This document shows, piece after piece, positions 7,244 to 12,768 of a stretch of DNA of 12,768 bases; the first letter of the stretch is position 1, and each line of letters begins with the position of its first letter. Source of the stretch: Chloroflexota bacterium (GTDB lineage: Bacteria; Chloroflexota; Dehalococcoidia; SM23-28-2; RBG-16-64-32). The translations under genes and the position numbers were made by a program. Location of the stretch: contig VBJT01000046.1 of the NCBI GenBank assembly GCA_005880075.1, positions 1 through 12,768 on the forward strand, read 5' to 3'. The notes under the pieces are model-generated. The model was not told the origin of the DNA and made no database searches. It saw only the letters and a program-made list of their open reading frames with translations.

Positions 7244-8548
7244 ATGGCCCAGCGAACTCGACGCAAACAGGACGGCGAGCCGGCCGCGGTCTCCTTCCCC
7301 AAGCTTCCCCCCGGCATGACCATTGAGGCCATGCTCGCACATCGTTACGATGCTCCGGCCGGTCGTGACATCTTCTCCAAGGCCAACGAGTTCGCGCTCG
7401 CGGACCAGGCGCGCGATCACCAGCTATATCCCTTCTTCCAGCCTCTCGACAATAATGATGGCCCGCAGGCCCAGATCTATGGGAAGCGGGTGCTAATGTT
7501 CGGCTCCAACAACTACCTTGGACTTACCCGCCACCCTTACGTCGTCGATTCAGCGGCGCGTGCTGTCCTCAAATATGGCACCTCGATGACCGGCTCGCGC
7601 CTGCTCAACGGCAGCATCCATATGCACGAAGAGCTTGAGCGCCGCATCGCCCAGTTCGTCAAGAAAGAAGCTGCCCTCGTTTTCACGACCGGCTACCAGA
7701 CGAATCTGGGCGTGATTTCTTCGCTTGTTAGCCGGCGCTCCGTCGCCGTCGTTGATAAGTCCGATCATGCCAGTATCTATGACGGATGCCGCCTCGCAGA
7801 CGGTGAAATGCTGCGCTTCAACCACAATAGTGCCGCGCATCTCGATTCAGTCCTCAGCAGGATAGGCGAGGACAAGCCCTGCCTTGTCGTGATCGACGGA
7901 GTCTTCAGTATGGGCGGCGACATCGCCGACCTGCCCGGCATTGTCGATGTCTGCCGCAAATACCGGGCGCGCTTGCTTGTAGATGATGCCCACGCCATCG
8001 GCGTGATCGGTGAAGGTGGCCGCGGGACAGGTAGCCACTTTGACTTGGAGAATGAGGTCGATCTCGTTATGGGCACCTTCTCCAAGTCGCTCGCTTCTAT
8101 CGGTGGCTTCATCGCCGGCCCCCGCAAGGTGCTAGACTGGGTCAAGCACTTCGGCCGTACGCTAATCTTCAGCGCCAGCCTCCCACCCGCCTCCACGGCC
8201 GCTGCCCTCGCCGCTCTCGATATCTTGGAGCGCGAGCCAGAGATGGTTGACCACTTGCATAAGCTGGCGGCTCAATGGCGCCAGGGGCTGAGCGACATAG
8301 GATTCGATGTGGGCCGCTCCGAAACGCCGATCGTTCCCATAAATGTCGGCGACGAGTACAGCACCGTCATGTTCTGGAAATCCCTCATCGAGGACGGCGT
8401 CTATACCAACCCGGTGACCTACCCAGCAGTCCCGATGGGCAGGGCGATGCTGCGGACCAGCTGCATGGCCACCCATACCTCCGAGCAGATCGAGCAAGCC
8501 CTGGAGCGCTTCCGCACTGTCGGCCGCAGACAAGGTATCCTCCCCTAG
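7244..8548 (+). CDS. spt: Serine palmitoyltransferase-like alpha-oxoamine synthase (PLP-dependent)
   Basis: PLP enzyme of the alpha-oxoamine synthase family, 434 residues. The likely reaction is decarboxylative condensation of L-serine with a long-chain acyl thioester to 3-ketosphinganine, the first step of sphingolipid synthesis. Seen: GSNNYLGLT (87-95), KYGTSMTGSRLLNG (110-123), His175 in SDHASIYDG (ring-stacking position), DDAHAIG (Asp247 and His250, cofactor contacts) and TFSKS with Lys281 as Schiff-base lysine. The N-terminal YPFFQPL segment and the TGSRLLNG and HASIYDGCRL wording are closer to bacterial SPT than to BioF, KBL or HemA, and no biotin or threonine-degradation genes lie nearby. 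The start ATG has no Shine-Dalgarno sequence and lies beside an extended -10. The next gene begins 34 bases after the stop, suggesting an operon with the ceramide-synthase-like and reductase-like genes. Alternative: another alpha-oxoamine synthase using glycine or alanine. Family certain; SPT assignment moderately sure. Confidence 0.78.
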   Translation: MAQRTRRKQDGEPAAVSFPKLPPGMTIEAMLAHRYDAPAGRDIFSKANEFALADQARDHQLYPFFQPLDNNDGPQAQIYGKRVLMFGSNNYLGLTRHPYVVDSAARAVLKYGTSMTGSRLLNGSIHMHEELERRIAQFVKKEAALVFTTGYQTNLGVISSLVSRRSVAVVDKSDHASIYDGCRLADGEMLRFNHNSAAHLDSVLSRIGEDKPCLVVIDGVFSMGGDIADLPGIVDVCRKYRARLLVDDAHAIGVIGEGGRGTGSHFDLENEVDLVMGTFSKSLASIGGFIAGPRKVLDWVKHFGRTLIFSASLPPASTAAALAALDILEREPEMVDHLHKLAAQWRQGLSDIGFDVGRSETPIVPINVGDEYSTVMFWKSLIEDGVYTNPVTYPAVPMGRAMLRTSCMATHTSEQIEQALERFRTVGRRQGILP

Positions 8549-8582
8549 CCCCGAAATCGCGTCCGCCGTTTCGGTAAGCCCC

Positions 8583-9689
8583 GTGGCCTCCAAACGCGAC
8601 CTCGAAGAGTTCATCCGCCTGCCCTGGCGCCTCTACCGTGAAAGCCAGTACTGGGTGCCCCCGCTCCTCCGCCTCCAGCGGGAGCTTCTCTCACCGAAGC
8701 AGAACCCCTTTTTCGAGCACGCGGACGTCCAACTCTTCCTGGCCCGCCGCGACGGCCGAGTTGTCGGCCGCATCTCGTCTCAGATCGATCACGAGCACAA
8801 CCGCTACCACAACGAACGAACCGGCTTCTTCGGCTTCTTCGAGTGCGAGAAGGACGCTTTGATCGCCTCAACCCTGCTCGATAAAGCTGCCAATTGGCTT
8901 CGCGACCGAGGGATGGATCGGATTCGTGGCCCGCTCAACTTCTCCGTCAATGGCGAAGTCGGCTTTCTGGTCGAAGGATTCGATTCCCCACCGCAAATCC
9001 TGATGCCATACACCCACGCTTACTACCTGGAGCTTCTGGAGACGTCCGGTTACGCCAAGGTCCAGGACCTCTACGCCTGGCGATGGGAAAGCCAGCCGGT
9101 ACCCGAAGGCCCTGCTCGCATGGTGCGTGAACTACGCTCACGGCCGGAGCTTCGGGTGCGCATTGCCAACATGAAGCGCTTTGACGAAGAAGTTCGGACG
9201 ATCCTCCAACTCTACAACGAGGCGTGGAGCGAGAACTGGGGGTTCGTCCCGGCAACTGAGGCGGAGGCCCGCCAGATGTCGCGCGACCTCAAGTTCATCG
9301 CCGATCCTCATCTCGTACCGTTCATCGAGATCGATGGGCAACCCGCCGCCTTCGCTTTAGCGGTCCCTAATCTCAACGACGCCATCCGTGACCTCGACGG
9401 CCGGCTTTTCCCGTTCGGCTTCCTTAAGCTGCTCTGGCGGCTCAAGGTCCGCCGCCCACGCAACGGCCGTCTCCTTCTGCTTGGCGTCCGCAAGGAGTTT
9501 CGGACCCGCCGCTACGCAGGCCTCGCCTATCTTCTCTGCGACGAAATCTACCGTCGGGCGAGTCGGCGCGGCTACGAATGGGCGGAATTCTCCTGGACCC
9601 TCGAGGACAACCACTTGATCAACTCGCTCATCACAAAAATCGGTTGCCGCCACTACAAGACATACCGCATCTATGAGAAGCCGCTTTAG
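8583..9689 (+). CDS. GNAT-like protein resembling bacterial ceramide synthase (bCerS)
   Basis: Predicted soluble acyltransferase of the atypical GNAT-like family often annotated only as hypothetical; 368 residues. In Caulobacter a member of such a family, encoded near spt, N-acylates sphinganine (bCerS); the same job is inferred here from resemblance and context. Seen: N-terminal EEFIRLPWRLYRESQYWVPP (8-27), NPFFEHADVQLFLARRDG and VVGRISSQID (41-69), GFFGFFEC (81-88), IRGPLNFSVNGEVGFLV (114-130), ENWGFVP (217-223), GVRKEFRTRRYAGLAYLL (301-318) at the position of the acyl-CoA-binding loop, and WTLEDNHLINSLITKIG (338-354). The GTG start is chosen because it is the first plausible start after the spt-like stop. 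The frame stays open upstream into the end of that gene, so a slightly earlier start cannot be excluded. No Shine-Dalgarno sequence is visible. It lies between the SPT-like and reductase-like genes, all on one strand. Confidence 0.7.
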   Translation: MASKRDLEEFIRLPWRLYRESQYWVPPLLRLQRELLSPKQNPFFEHADVQLFLARRDGRVVGRISSQIDHEHNRYHNERTGFFGFFECEKDALIASTLLDKAANWLRDRGMDRIRGPLNFSVNGEVGFLVEGFDSPPQILMPYTHAYYLELLETSGYAKVQDLYAWRWESQPVPEGPARMVRELRSRPELRVRIANMKRFDEEVRTILQLYNEAWSENWGFVPATEAEARQMSRDLKFIADPHLVPFIEIDGQPAAFALAVPNLNDAIRDLDGRLFPFGFLKLLWRLKVRRPRNGRLLLLGVRKEFRTRRYAGLAYLLCDEIYRRASRRGYEWAEFSWTLEDNHLINSLITKIGCRHYKTYRIYEKPL

Positions 9690-9714
9690 GCTGCCAGGGA
9701 TGCTGCTTCTCCAT

Positions 9715-9728
9715 GAAGTCCGGGCTTC
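9715..9728 (+). repeat. Near-perfect 14-base palindrome between the bCerS-like and CerR-like genes
   Basis: GAAGTCCGGGCTTC matches its reverse complement except at the T/G pair in positions 5 and 10. It sits 40 bases upstream of the ATG at 9768 in a 78-base spacer that has no Shine-Dalgarno site or terminator. It could be an operator half-site pair or a small RNA hairpin, or chance in GC-rich DNA. Confidence 0.2.
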
Positions 9729-9767
9729 CAGTCTGGCCGCGCTCCATCGCAGCTACAGCCTCCCCCC

Positions 9768-10748
9768 ATGAAGATCCTCATCACGGGCGCCAGCGGCTTC
9801 CTTGGCTCTCACATCGCTGAACAACTCGCGGGCCAAGGGCATGGCGGCCGCCTCCTCCTCCGTAAGACCAGCAGCCGCCGATTCATCTCAGGCCTCGTTT
9901 ACGAGGAGGTCGCTGGCGACGTCATTGACGCCGCCACGCTGCGGGCGGCGGTAGAAGGCGTCGATGCAGTCGTCCACGCTGCGGGTCTCGTCAAAGCGCG
10001 CAACGAAGCGGAGTTTCAGGCAGTCAATGCTGAGGGCACGGCAAATCTGGTCCGTGCCGCAGAGCAATCAGCCTCGGTCAAGCGGTTCGTATACATCTCC
10101 AGTCTCGCCGCCCATGGCCCTAGCCCCGACGGCGGTCCGCGTCCCCCTGACGCGCCTGCAAGCCCGGTTAGCGCCTACGGCCGCAGCAAGCTCGCCGGCG
10201 AGGATGCCGTCCGCGAATCCAGCCTCGCCTCGCGAGCCGTTATCTTCCGCCCGCCCGTGATCTACGGTCCGCGCGACCCGGCCCTGGCACCCTTCTTCCG
10301 GCTCGCCCGCCTGAGGATCGCGCCGCTGCTCATGGGCGGCCACAACCGTATCTCTGTCGTCTACGGCCCAGACGCCGCGCGCGCGATCTGCCTCGCGCTG
10401 ACTGCCGAAGCGGATGTCGGCGGTAAGATCTATTCTCCGGAGGACGGCCGCGTCCATACCTGGCGCGACGTCCTCGCCGCCATCGAAGAGGCCGTGGGCG
10501 GGCGCGCCTTCCGCCTAAGCGCCCCGCGCTGGACCTTCTCCGCTGCGGCTCTCGCAAGTGAGGCCTTCGCGTTTGCTGCCCGCCGCGCCGTATCACTCAC
10601 TCGCGACAAGGTGCGCGAAATCGCGCAGCGACATTGGGTCTGTTCCAGTGAAGATCTCCGGCGCGACCTCGACTGGGTCCCTTCAATCGACATTCGAGAA
10701 GGAGCAAAAGTCACCGCGGACTGGTACCGTCAAGCGCGCTGGCTCTGA
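9768..10748 (+). CDS. Extended SDR, NAD(P)-dependent epimerase/dehydratase family; CerR-like ketosphinganine reductase candidate
   Basis: Rossmann-fold oxidoreductase of the extended SDR superfamily, 326 residues. Seen: TGASGFLGSH (6-15), the GxxGxxG dinucleotide-binding loop; HAAG (70-73); NAEGTANLV (87-95); catalytic SSLAAHG (111-117); and YGRSK with Tyr137 and Lys141 as the active-site pair. RPPVIYGPRD follows, as is usual for the family. In Caulobacter the 3-ketosphinganine reductase CerR is a member of this epimerase-like group encoded beside spt. The position here, after SPT-like and bCerS-like genes, suggests the same role of reducing 3-ketosphinganine or its N-acyl form. Alternatives are a sugar-nucleotide epimerase or a 3-beta-hydroxysteroid-dehydrogenase-like enzyme; no sugar-nucleotide genes are nearby. 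The start ATG is fixed by MKILITGASG, where the first strand begins at once. It lacks a Shine-Dalgarno sequence: the preceding bases are C/T rich. Confidence 0.75.
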   Translation: MKILITGASGFLGSHIAEQLAGQGHGGRLLLRKTSSRRFISGLVYEEVAGDVIDAATLRAAVEGVDAVVHAAGLVKARNEAEFQAVNAEGTANLVRAAEQSASVKRFVYISSLAAHGPSPDGGPRPPDAPASPVSAYGRSKLAGEDAVRESSLASRAVIFRPPVIYGPRDPALAPFFRLARLRIAPLLMGGHNRISVVYGPDAARAICLALTAEADVGGKIYSPEDGRVHTWRDVLAAIEEAVGGRAFRLSAPRWTFSAAALASEAFAFAARRAVSLTRDKVREIAQRHWVCSSEDLRRDLDWVPSIDIREGAKVTADWYRQARWL

Positions 10749-10768
10749 AGCCGATCTCATCGTCATTG

Positions 10769-10774
10769 TATAAT
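10769..10774 (+). promoter_or_regulatory. Consensus -10 box for the cytidylate-kinase-like gene
   Basis: A perfect TATAAT lies 26 bases before the ATG at 10801, followed by an AAGGGAGG ribosome binding site at 10788-10795, 5 bases before the ATG. No strong -35 is seen; CTGAAG at 10745-10750 overlaps the end of the preceding gene and is a weak candidate. It suggests this gene is transcribed independently of the three genes upstream. Confidence 0.5.
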
Positions 10775-10800
10775 CCCCCGCGCCGGCAAGGGAGGTCCAC

Positions 10801-11415
10801 ATGGGATGCAAAGTCATCAGCATTTCTCGCGCGCTCGGCGCGGGGGGCGAAGAGATCGGCCGCGACGTGGCCGCTAGGCTCGGCTTTCGGTTCGTGGATC
10901 AAGAGATCGTCGCCCGTGCCGCCGAAAAGGCTGGAGTGTCACCGGACAAAATGGCCAAGGCCGAACGCACTCCCCCGCTCATTCACCGCATCCTCTTGCA
11001 CATGGGAACAACCGCGGTCGAGCCGGCCGGCTACATTCCAGCTCCTGCCCACACCTCCCCTGCGTATGAGTCGCTCATCGAGCAAGTCATCCGAGAGACA
11101 GCGGCGCAGGGAAACGTCGTAATCATGGCCCATGCCGCGAGTATCCCCCTGGCCGGTGAGTCGGCCGTTCTTCGCGTGCTGATTACGGGATCGCCCGAGT
11201 CCCGCGCCGCCAGGCTCGCTAAATCCGGCACCAAAGATGACCGTAAAGCGCGAAAGGCCGTCGCTGATTCAGACCGAGAACGCGAGAAGTATCTCGACCG
11301 CTTTTACGGCATCGGCGCCGAACTCCCGACGCATTACGATATCCTCCTGAACACTGACGTACTCTCGCTATCCGTCGCCGCTGATGTAATTGTGGCCGCG
11401 GCCAAGGGAGATTGA
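10801..11415 (+). CDS. Cytidylate-kinase-like family protein (PF13189 type)
   Basis: Predicted cytoplasmic P-loop nucleotide-kinase relative, 204 residues, the usual size for the family. The N-terminus VISISRALGAGGEEIGRDVAARLGF (5-29) followed by FVDQEIV is the hallmark of Cytidylate_kin2 proteins: the SRxxGxGGxxIG loop replaces the classical GxxGxGKGT of CMP kinase, so the usual P-loop lysine is absent. Residues 104-113 (QGNVVIMAHA) and the LRVLITGSPESRAARLAKSG segment (129-148) match the kinase core and an arginine-rich lid, followed by KARKAVADSDREREKYLDRFYG and ITYDI-like HYDILLNTDVLS near the end. Real substrates of this family are mostly unknown, so CMP phosphorylation should not be assumed. 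A strong ribosome binding site and TATAAT box precede it. A 303-base gene-free gap follows. Confidence 0.8.
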   Translation: MGCKVISISRALGAGGEEIGRDVAARLGFRFVDQEIVARAAEKAGVSPDKMAKAERTPPLIHRILLHMGTTAVEPAGYIPAPAHTSPAYESLIEQVIRETAAQGNVVIMAHAASIPLAGESAVLRVLITGSPESRAARLAKSGTKDDRKARKAVADSDREREKYLDRFYGIGAELPTHYDILLNTDVLSLSVAADVIVAAAKGD

Positions 11416-11456
11416 ACGCACGGAATTCCGGGCCCCTTGTTGCCACGTGAGCAAAA

Positions 11457-11586
11457 CGGCACGAAGGCCGGGGCTAGAAATAGCAGCAGACGGAGCAGGA
11501 TGCCCGGCTCGCCTCCCCGGCCCCGGCAGCAACCTCCGTGGCCCGAGCCATCCTGGCTCCGTCCGCAAAGAGGATGGCGTATCCTC
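11457..11586 (+). ncRNA. Candidate structured RNA: four packed hairpins in a 303-base gene-free gap
   Basis: The gap 11416-11718 holds no credible gene. Within it four hairpins follow with spacers of 2-6 bases. H1: CGGC/GCCG (11457-11460 with 11467-11470). H2: GCTA-GAAA-TAGC (11473-11484), a GNRA tetraloop. H3: GACGGAGC with GCTCCGTC (11489-11496, 11556-11563), then AGGAT with ATCCT (11497-11501, 11550-11554), GGCTCG with CGAGCC (11506-11511, 11544-11549), and an apical GGCC-C-CGG with CCG-T-GGCC (11519-11526, 11536-11543). H4: GAGGAT/ATCCTC (11570-11575, 11581-11586). No U-run follows H3 or H4, so they are not standard terminators. I see no signature of SRP RNA, T-box or a common riboswitch. 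The GAAA loop favours the plus strand. A small palindrome, CGGAATTCCG (11421-11430), precedes it. It may be a small RNA, a leader or a transcript-end structure. Confidence 0.4.
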
Positions 11587-11683
11587 CTCGCTCAGCCACT
11601 CTAGCCGCCATGGTGTTTCAGTCGCATCGCGGTTGACCGTAATGAGCTTTCAGACGTGTAACGCCAACGCGACTACCTTGCGC

Positions 11684-11689
11684 TATACT
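11684..11689 (+). promoter_or_regulatory. Candidate -10 box for the alkylsulfatase-like gene
   Basis: TATACT lies 29 bases before the ATG at 11719; an AGGAG ribosome binding site (11707-11711) is 7 bases before that ATG. The -35 region at the usual distance (around 11661-11666, ACGCCA) is poor. If this is the promoter, the hairpin cluster at 11457-11586 lies upstream of it and outside this mRNA. Confidence 0.4.
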
Positions 11690-11718
11690 GTGCACATTCC
11701 TCGAATAGGAGCAGCTCG

Positions 11719-12768
11719 ATGACCCAGTCAGCACAGGCCGAGCGCCTCGACTTCAGTTCTGCCCGCAACCTCCCGCCTGAACAGGCTGCCTTCTTTCATC
11801 TCGGGGAGCCGAAGCTGGTCTCCGAAGGAGTCGCCGCCTTCCCGGCGCTCGGCAACTCCATCGCCTTTATCGCCGAGCAAGGCGTGCTGATCGTCGATAC
11901 CGCACAGCAACGCTTCACGCCGGCCATACTCTCCGGCTTGCGCTCGAATTACACCCAGGCGCCCGTTGAGGCGATCGTCTATACCCACGGCCACATCGAC
12001 CACGTTACGGGCGCCGATGCGATCATCGCGGAGGCCCAGGGCCGCGGCGACCGCCGCCCGAACATCATCGCCCACCGCGATCTCCCCGCCCGTTTCGATC
12101 GTTATCGCCTGCTCGCCCGCCAGAACGACCACATCAACCGCATCCAATTCAACCTGCCGCCCGACGCCCGGCCGTTCTCCGAGGCCTCCCTCACCTACCC
12201 CGACACGACCTACGACGCTGACATCACCACCACCGTCGGCGGCACCGTCTTCGAGCTCCATCATTGCCGGGGTGAGACAGACGACGAGACATGGGTCTGG
12301 TGCCCGTCGAAGCGTGTTCTCTGCACCGGCGACACGTTCGTCTGGTGCTCGCCAAACGCCGGCAATCCGTATAAGGTCCAGCGCTACGCGTTGGACTGGG
12401 CGCGCGGCCTCGAGCGCATGGCCGGCCTGCGCCCGCTGCATCTCCTTCCCGGGCACGGCCCCGTCGTCTCCGGGGAGGAACGCATCCAGGAGGCCCTTCT
12501 CACCACCGCGTACTTTCTGCGCTCTATCCACGACCAGGTCGTTGTGGGCATGAACGAAGGCAAGTGGCTGGAAGACGTCATCCGCGACATTGACTGGCCT
12601 GCCACCGACAAGCCTTGGCTACAGCCCATCTATGACCACCCGGAGTTCATCGCTCGAAACATCTACCGCCTCTACGGCGGCTGGTATGATGGAGACCCCG
12701 CCGATATTCTGCCCGCCCACTCGCACAACGTCGCCGCCGCTCTCATCGCCGCAACCGGCTCCGCACCC
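11719..12768 (+). CDS. Metallo-beta-lactamase-fold hydrolase, alkylsulfatase-like (partial, C-terminus outside window)
   Basis: Two-metal hydrolase, 350 residues visible and open to the right edge. Seen: THGHIDHVTGAD, the HxHxDH motif (His90, His92, Asp94, His95); CRGETDDETW, with Glu186 where most family members have the PGHT histidine; LCTGDTF with Asp205; and LLPGHGPVV with His246. A Glu at the third ligand place is what SdsA1-type alkylsulfatases have. The later RNIYRLYGGWYDGDPADILPA stretch (residues 313-333) matches the WYDGNPA segment of the alkylsulfatase dimerisation domain. So hydrolysis of a sulfate ester is the best guess, but a different ester substrate is possible. There is no signal peptide (start MTQSAQAERLDF), unlike many secreted alkylsulfatases. 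Family members are commonly 430-660 residues, so a substantial C-terminal part is missing. The start is supported by the AGGAG site. Its relation to the upstream sphingolipid-like genes is not shown. Confidence 0.8.
   Translation, partial: MTQSAQAERLDFSSARNLPPEQAAFFHLGEPKLVSEGVAAFPALGNSIAFIAEQGVLIVDTAQQRFTPAILSGLRSNYTQAPVEAIVYTHGHIDHVTGADAIIAEAQGRGDRRPNIIAHRDLPARFDRYRLLARQNDHINRIQFNLPPDARPFSEASLTYPDTTYDADITTTVGGTVFELHHCRGETDDETWVWCPSKRVLCTGDTFVWCSPNAGNPYKVQRYALDWARGLERMAGLRPLHLLPGHGPVVSGEERIQEALLTTAYFLRSIHDQVVVGMNEGKWLEDVIRDIDWPATDKPWLQPIYDHPEFIARNIYRLYGGWYDGDPADILPAHSHNVAAALIAATGSAP

Noticed and set aside
7244..8548. BioF (8-amino-7-oxononanoate synthase) or glycine C-acetyltransferase
   Set aside because: The fold is shared, but the YPFF, GSRLLNG and HASIYDGCRL wording and the neighbours favour an SPT-type enzyme; no biotin or threonine dehydrogenase genes are adjacent. 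This remains the main alternative.
11473..11484. GCTAGAAATAGC equals the tetraloop segment of engineered Cas9 single-guide RNAs
   Set aside because: The match is only this 12-base hairpin; no flanking guide-scaffold sequence, CRISPR repeats or cas genes are present. It is a short GNRA hairpin by coincidence.
11486..11586. Intrinsic terminator for the cytidylate-kinase-like gene
   Set aside because: The stems are strong enough, but no run of T follows either hairpin, and the first stem lies about 70 bases past the stop.
11457..11586. SRP RNA, T-box or another common riboswitch
   Set aside because: The SRP GGTCAGGxxCGGAAGG-type core and the T-box TGGNACCGCG-type sequence are absent, and no common aptamer signature is recognised.
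11728..12531. Long open frame on the minus strand (267 codons) opposite the alkylsulfatase-like gene
   Set aside because: It lies entirely antisense to a gene with clear metal-site motifs, shows no recognisable domain, and long antisense frames are expected in GC-rich coding DNA.

Overview
The window is a gene-dense, GC-rich stretch of bacterial chromosome. It reads as a high-GC, probably Gram-negative-type or otherwise uncultivated-lineage bacterium. Coding strands show strong G/C third-position bias. Several promoters have recognisable TATAAT-like -10 boxes, and some genes have good Shine-Dalgarno sites (AGGAGG, GGGAGG). There are no rRNA or tRNA genes, insertion sequences, phage genes or CRISPR arrays. 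The phylum cannot be fixed from this sequence alone. The mix (AddAB, a PF13189-type cytidylate-kinase-like protein, an alkylsulfatase-like MBL protein) would fit environmental groups such as Chloroflexota or Acidobacteriota, but that is a guess.

Left part (1-5658, minus strand): an addB-addA operon encoding the two subunits of an AddAB-type helicase-nuclease for double-strand-break processing. addB is complete. addA follows with a one-base gap, starts at TTG behind a strong ribosome binding site inside the end of addB, and runs off the left edge of the window before its expected C-terminal nuclease domain.

Middle (5659-10748, plus strand): a divergent intergenic region, a small unrecognised protein with a charged low-complexity tail, a GNAT-fold acetyltransferase, and then three genes in a row. 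These three are a serine-palmitoyltransferase-like alpha-oxoamine synthase, an atypical GNAT-like protein resembling bacterial ceramide synthase (bCerS), and an extended SDR resembling the bacterial ketosphinganine reductase CerR. Together they supply a plausible chain for making dihydroceramide: serine + acyl thioester to 3-ketosphinganine, reduction to sphinganine, and N-acylation. This candidate sphingolipid locus is the most interesting coding feature.

Right part (10749-12768, plus strand): a cytidylate-kinase-like protein with a clear TATAAT box and a ribosome binding site. A 303-base gene-free gap follows, holding four tightly packed hairpins at 11457-11586 (one with a GAAA tetraloop, one a long interrupted stem) that look like an undescribed structured RNA. 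Last is a metallo-beta-lactamase-fold protein with alkylsulfatase features, cut by the right edge. Several genes in the middle have no Shine-Dalgarno site, and two have a -10 box so close to the start codon that leaderless transcripts are likely.
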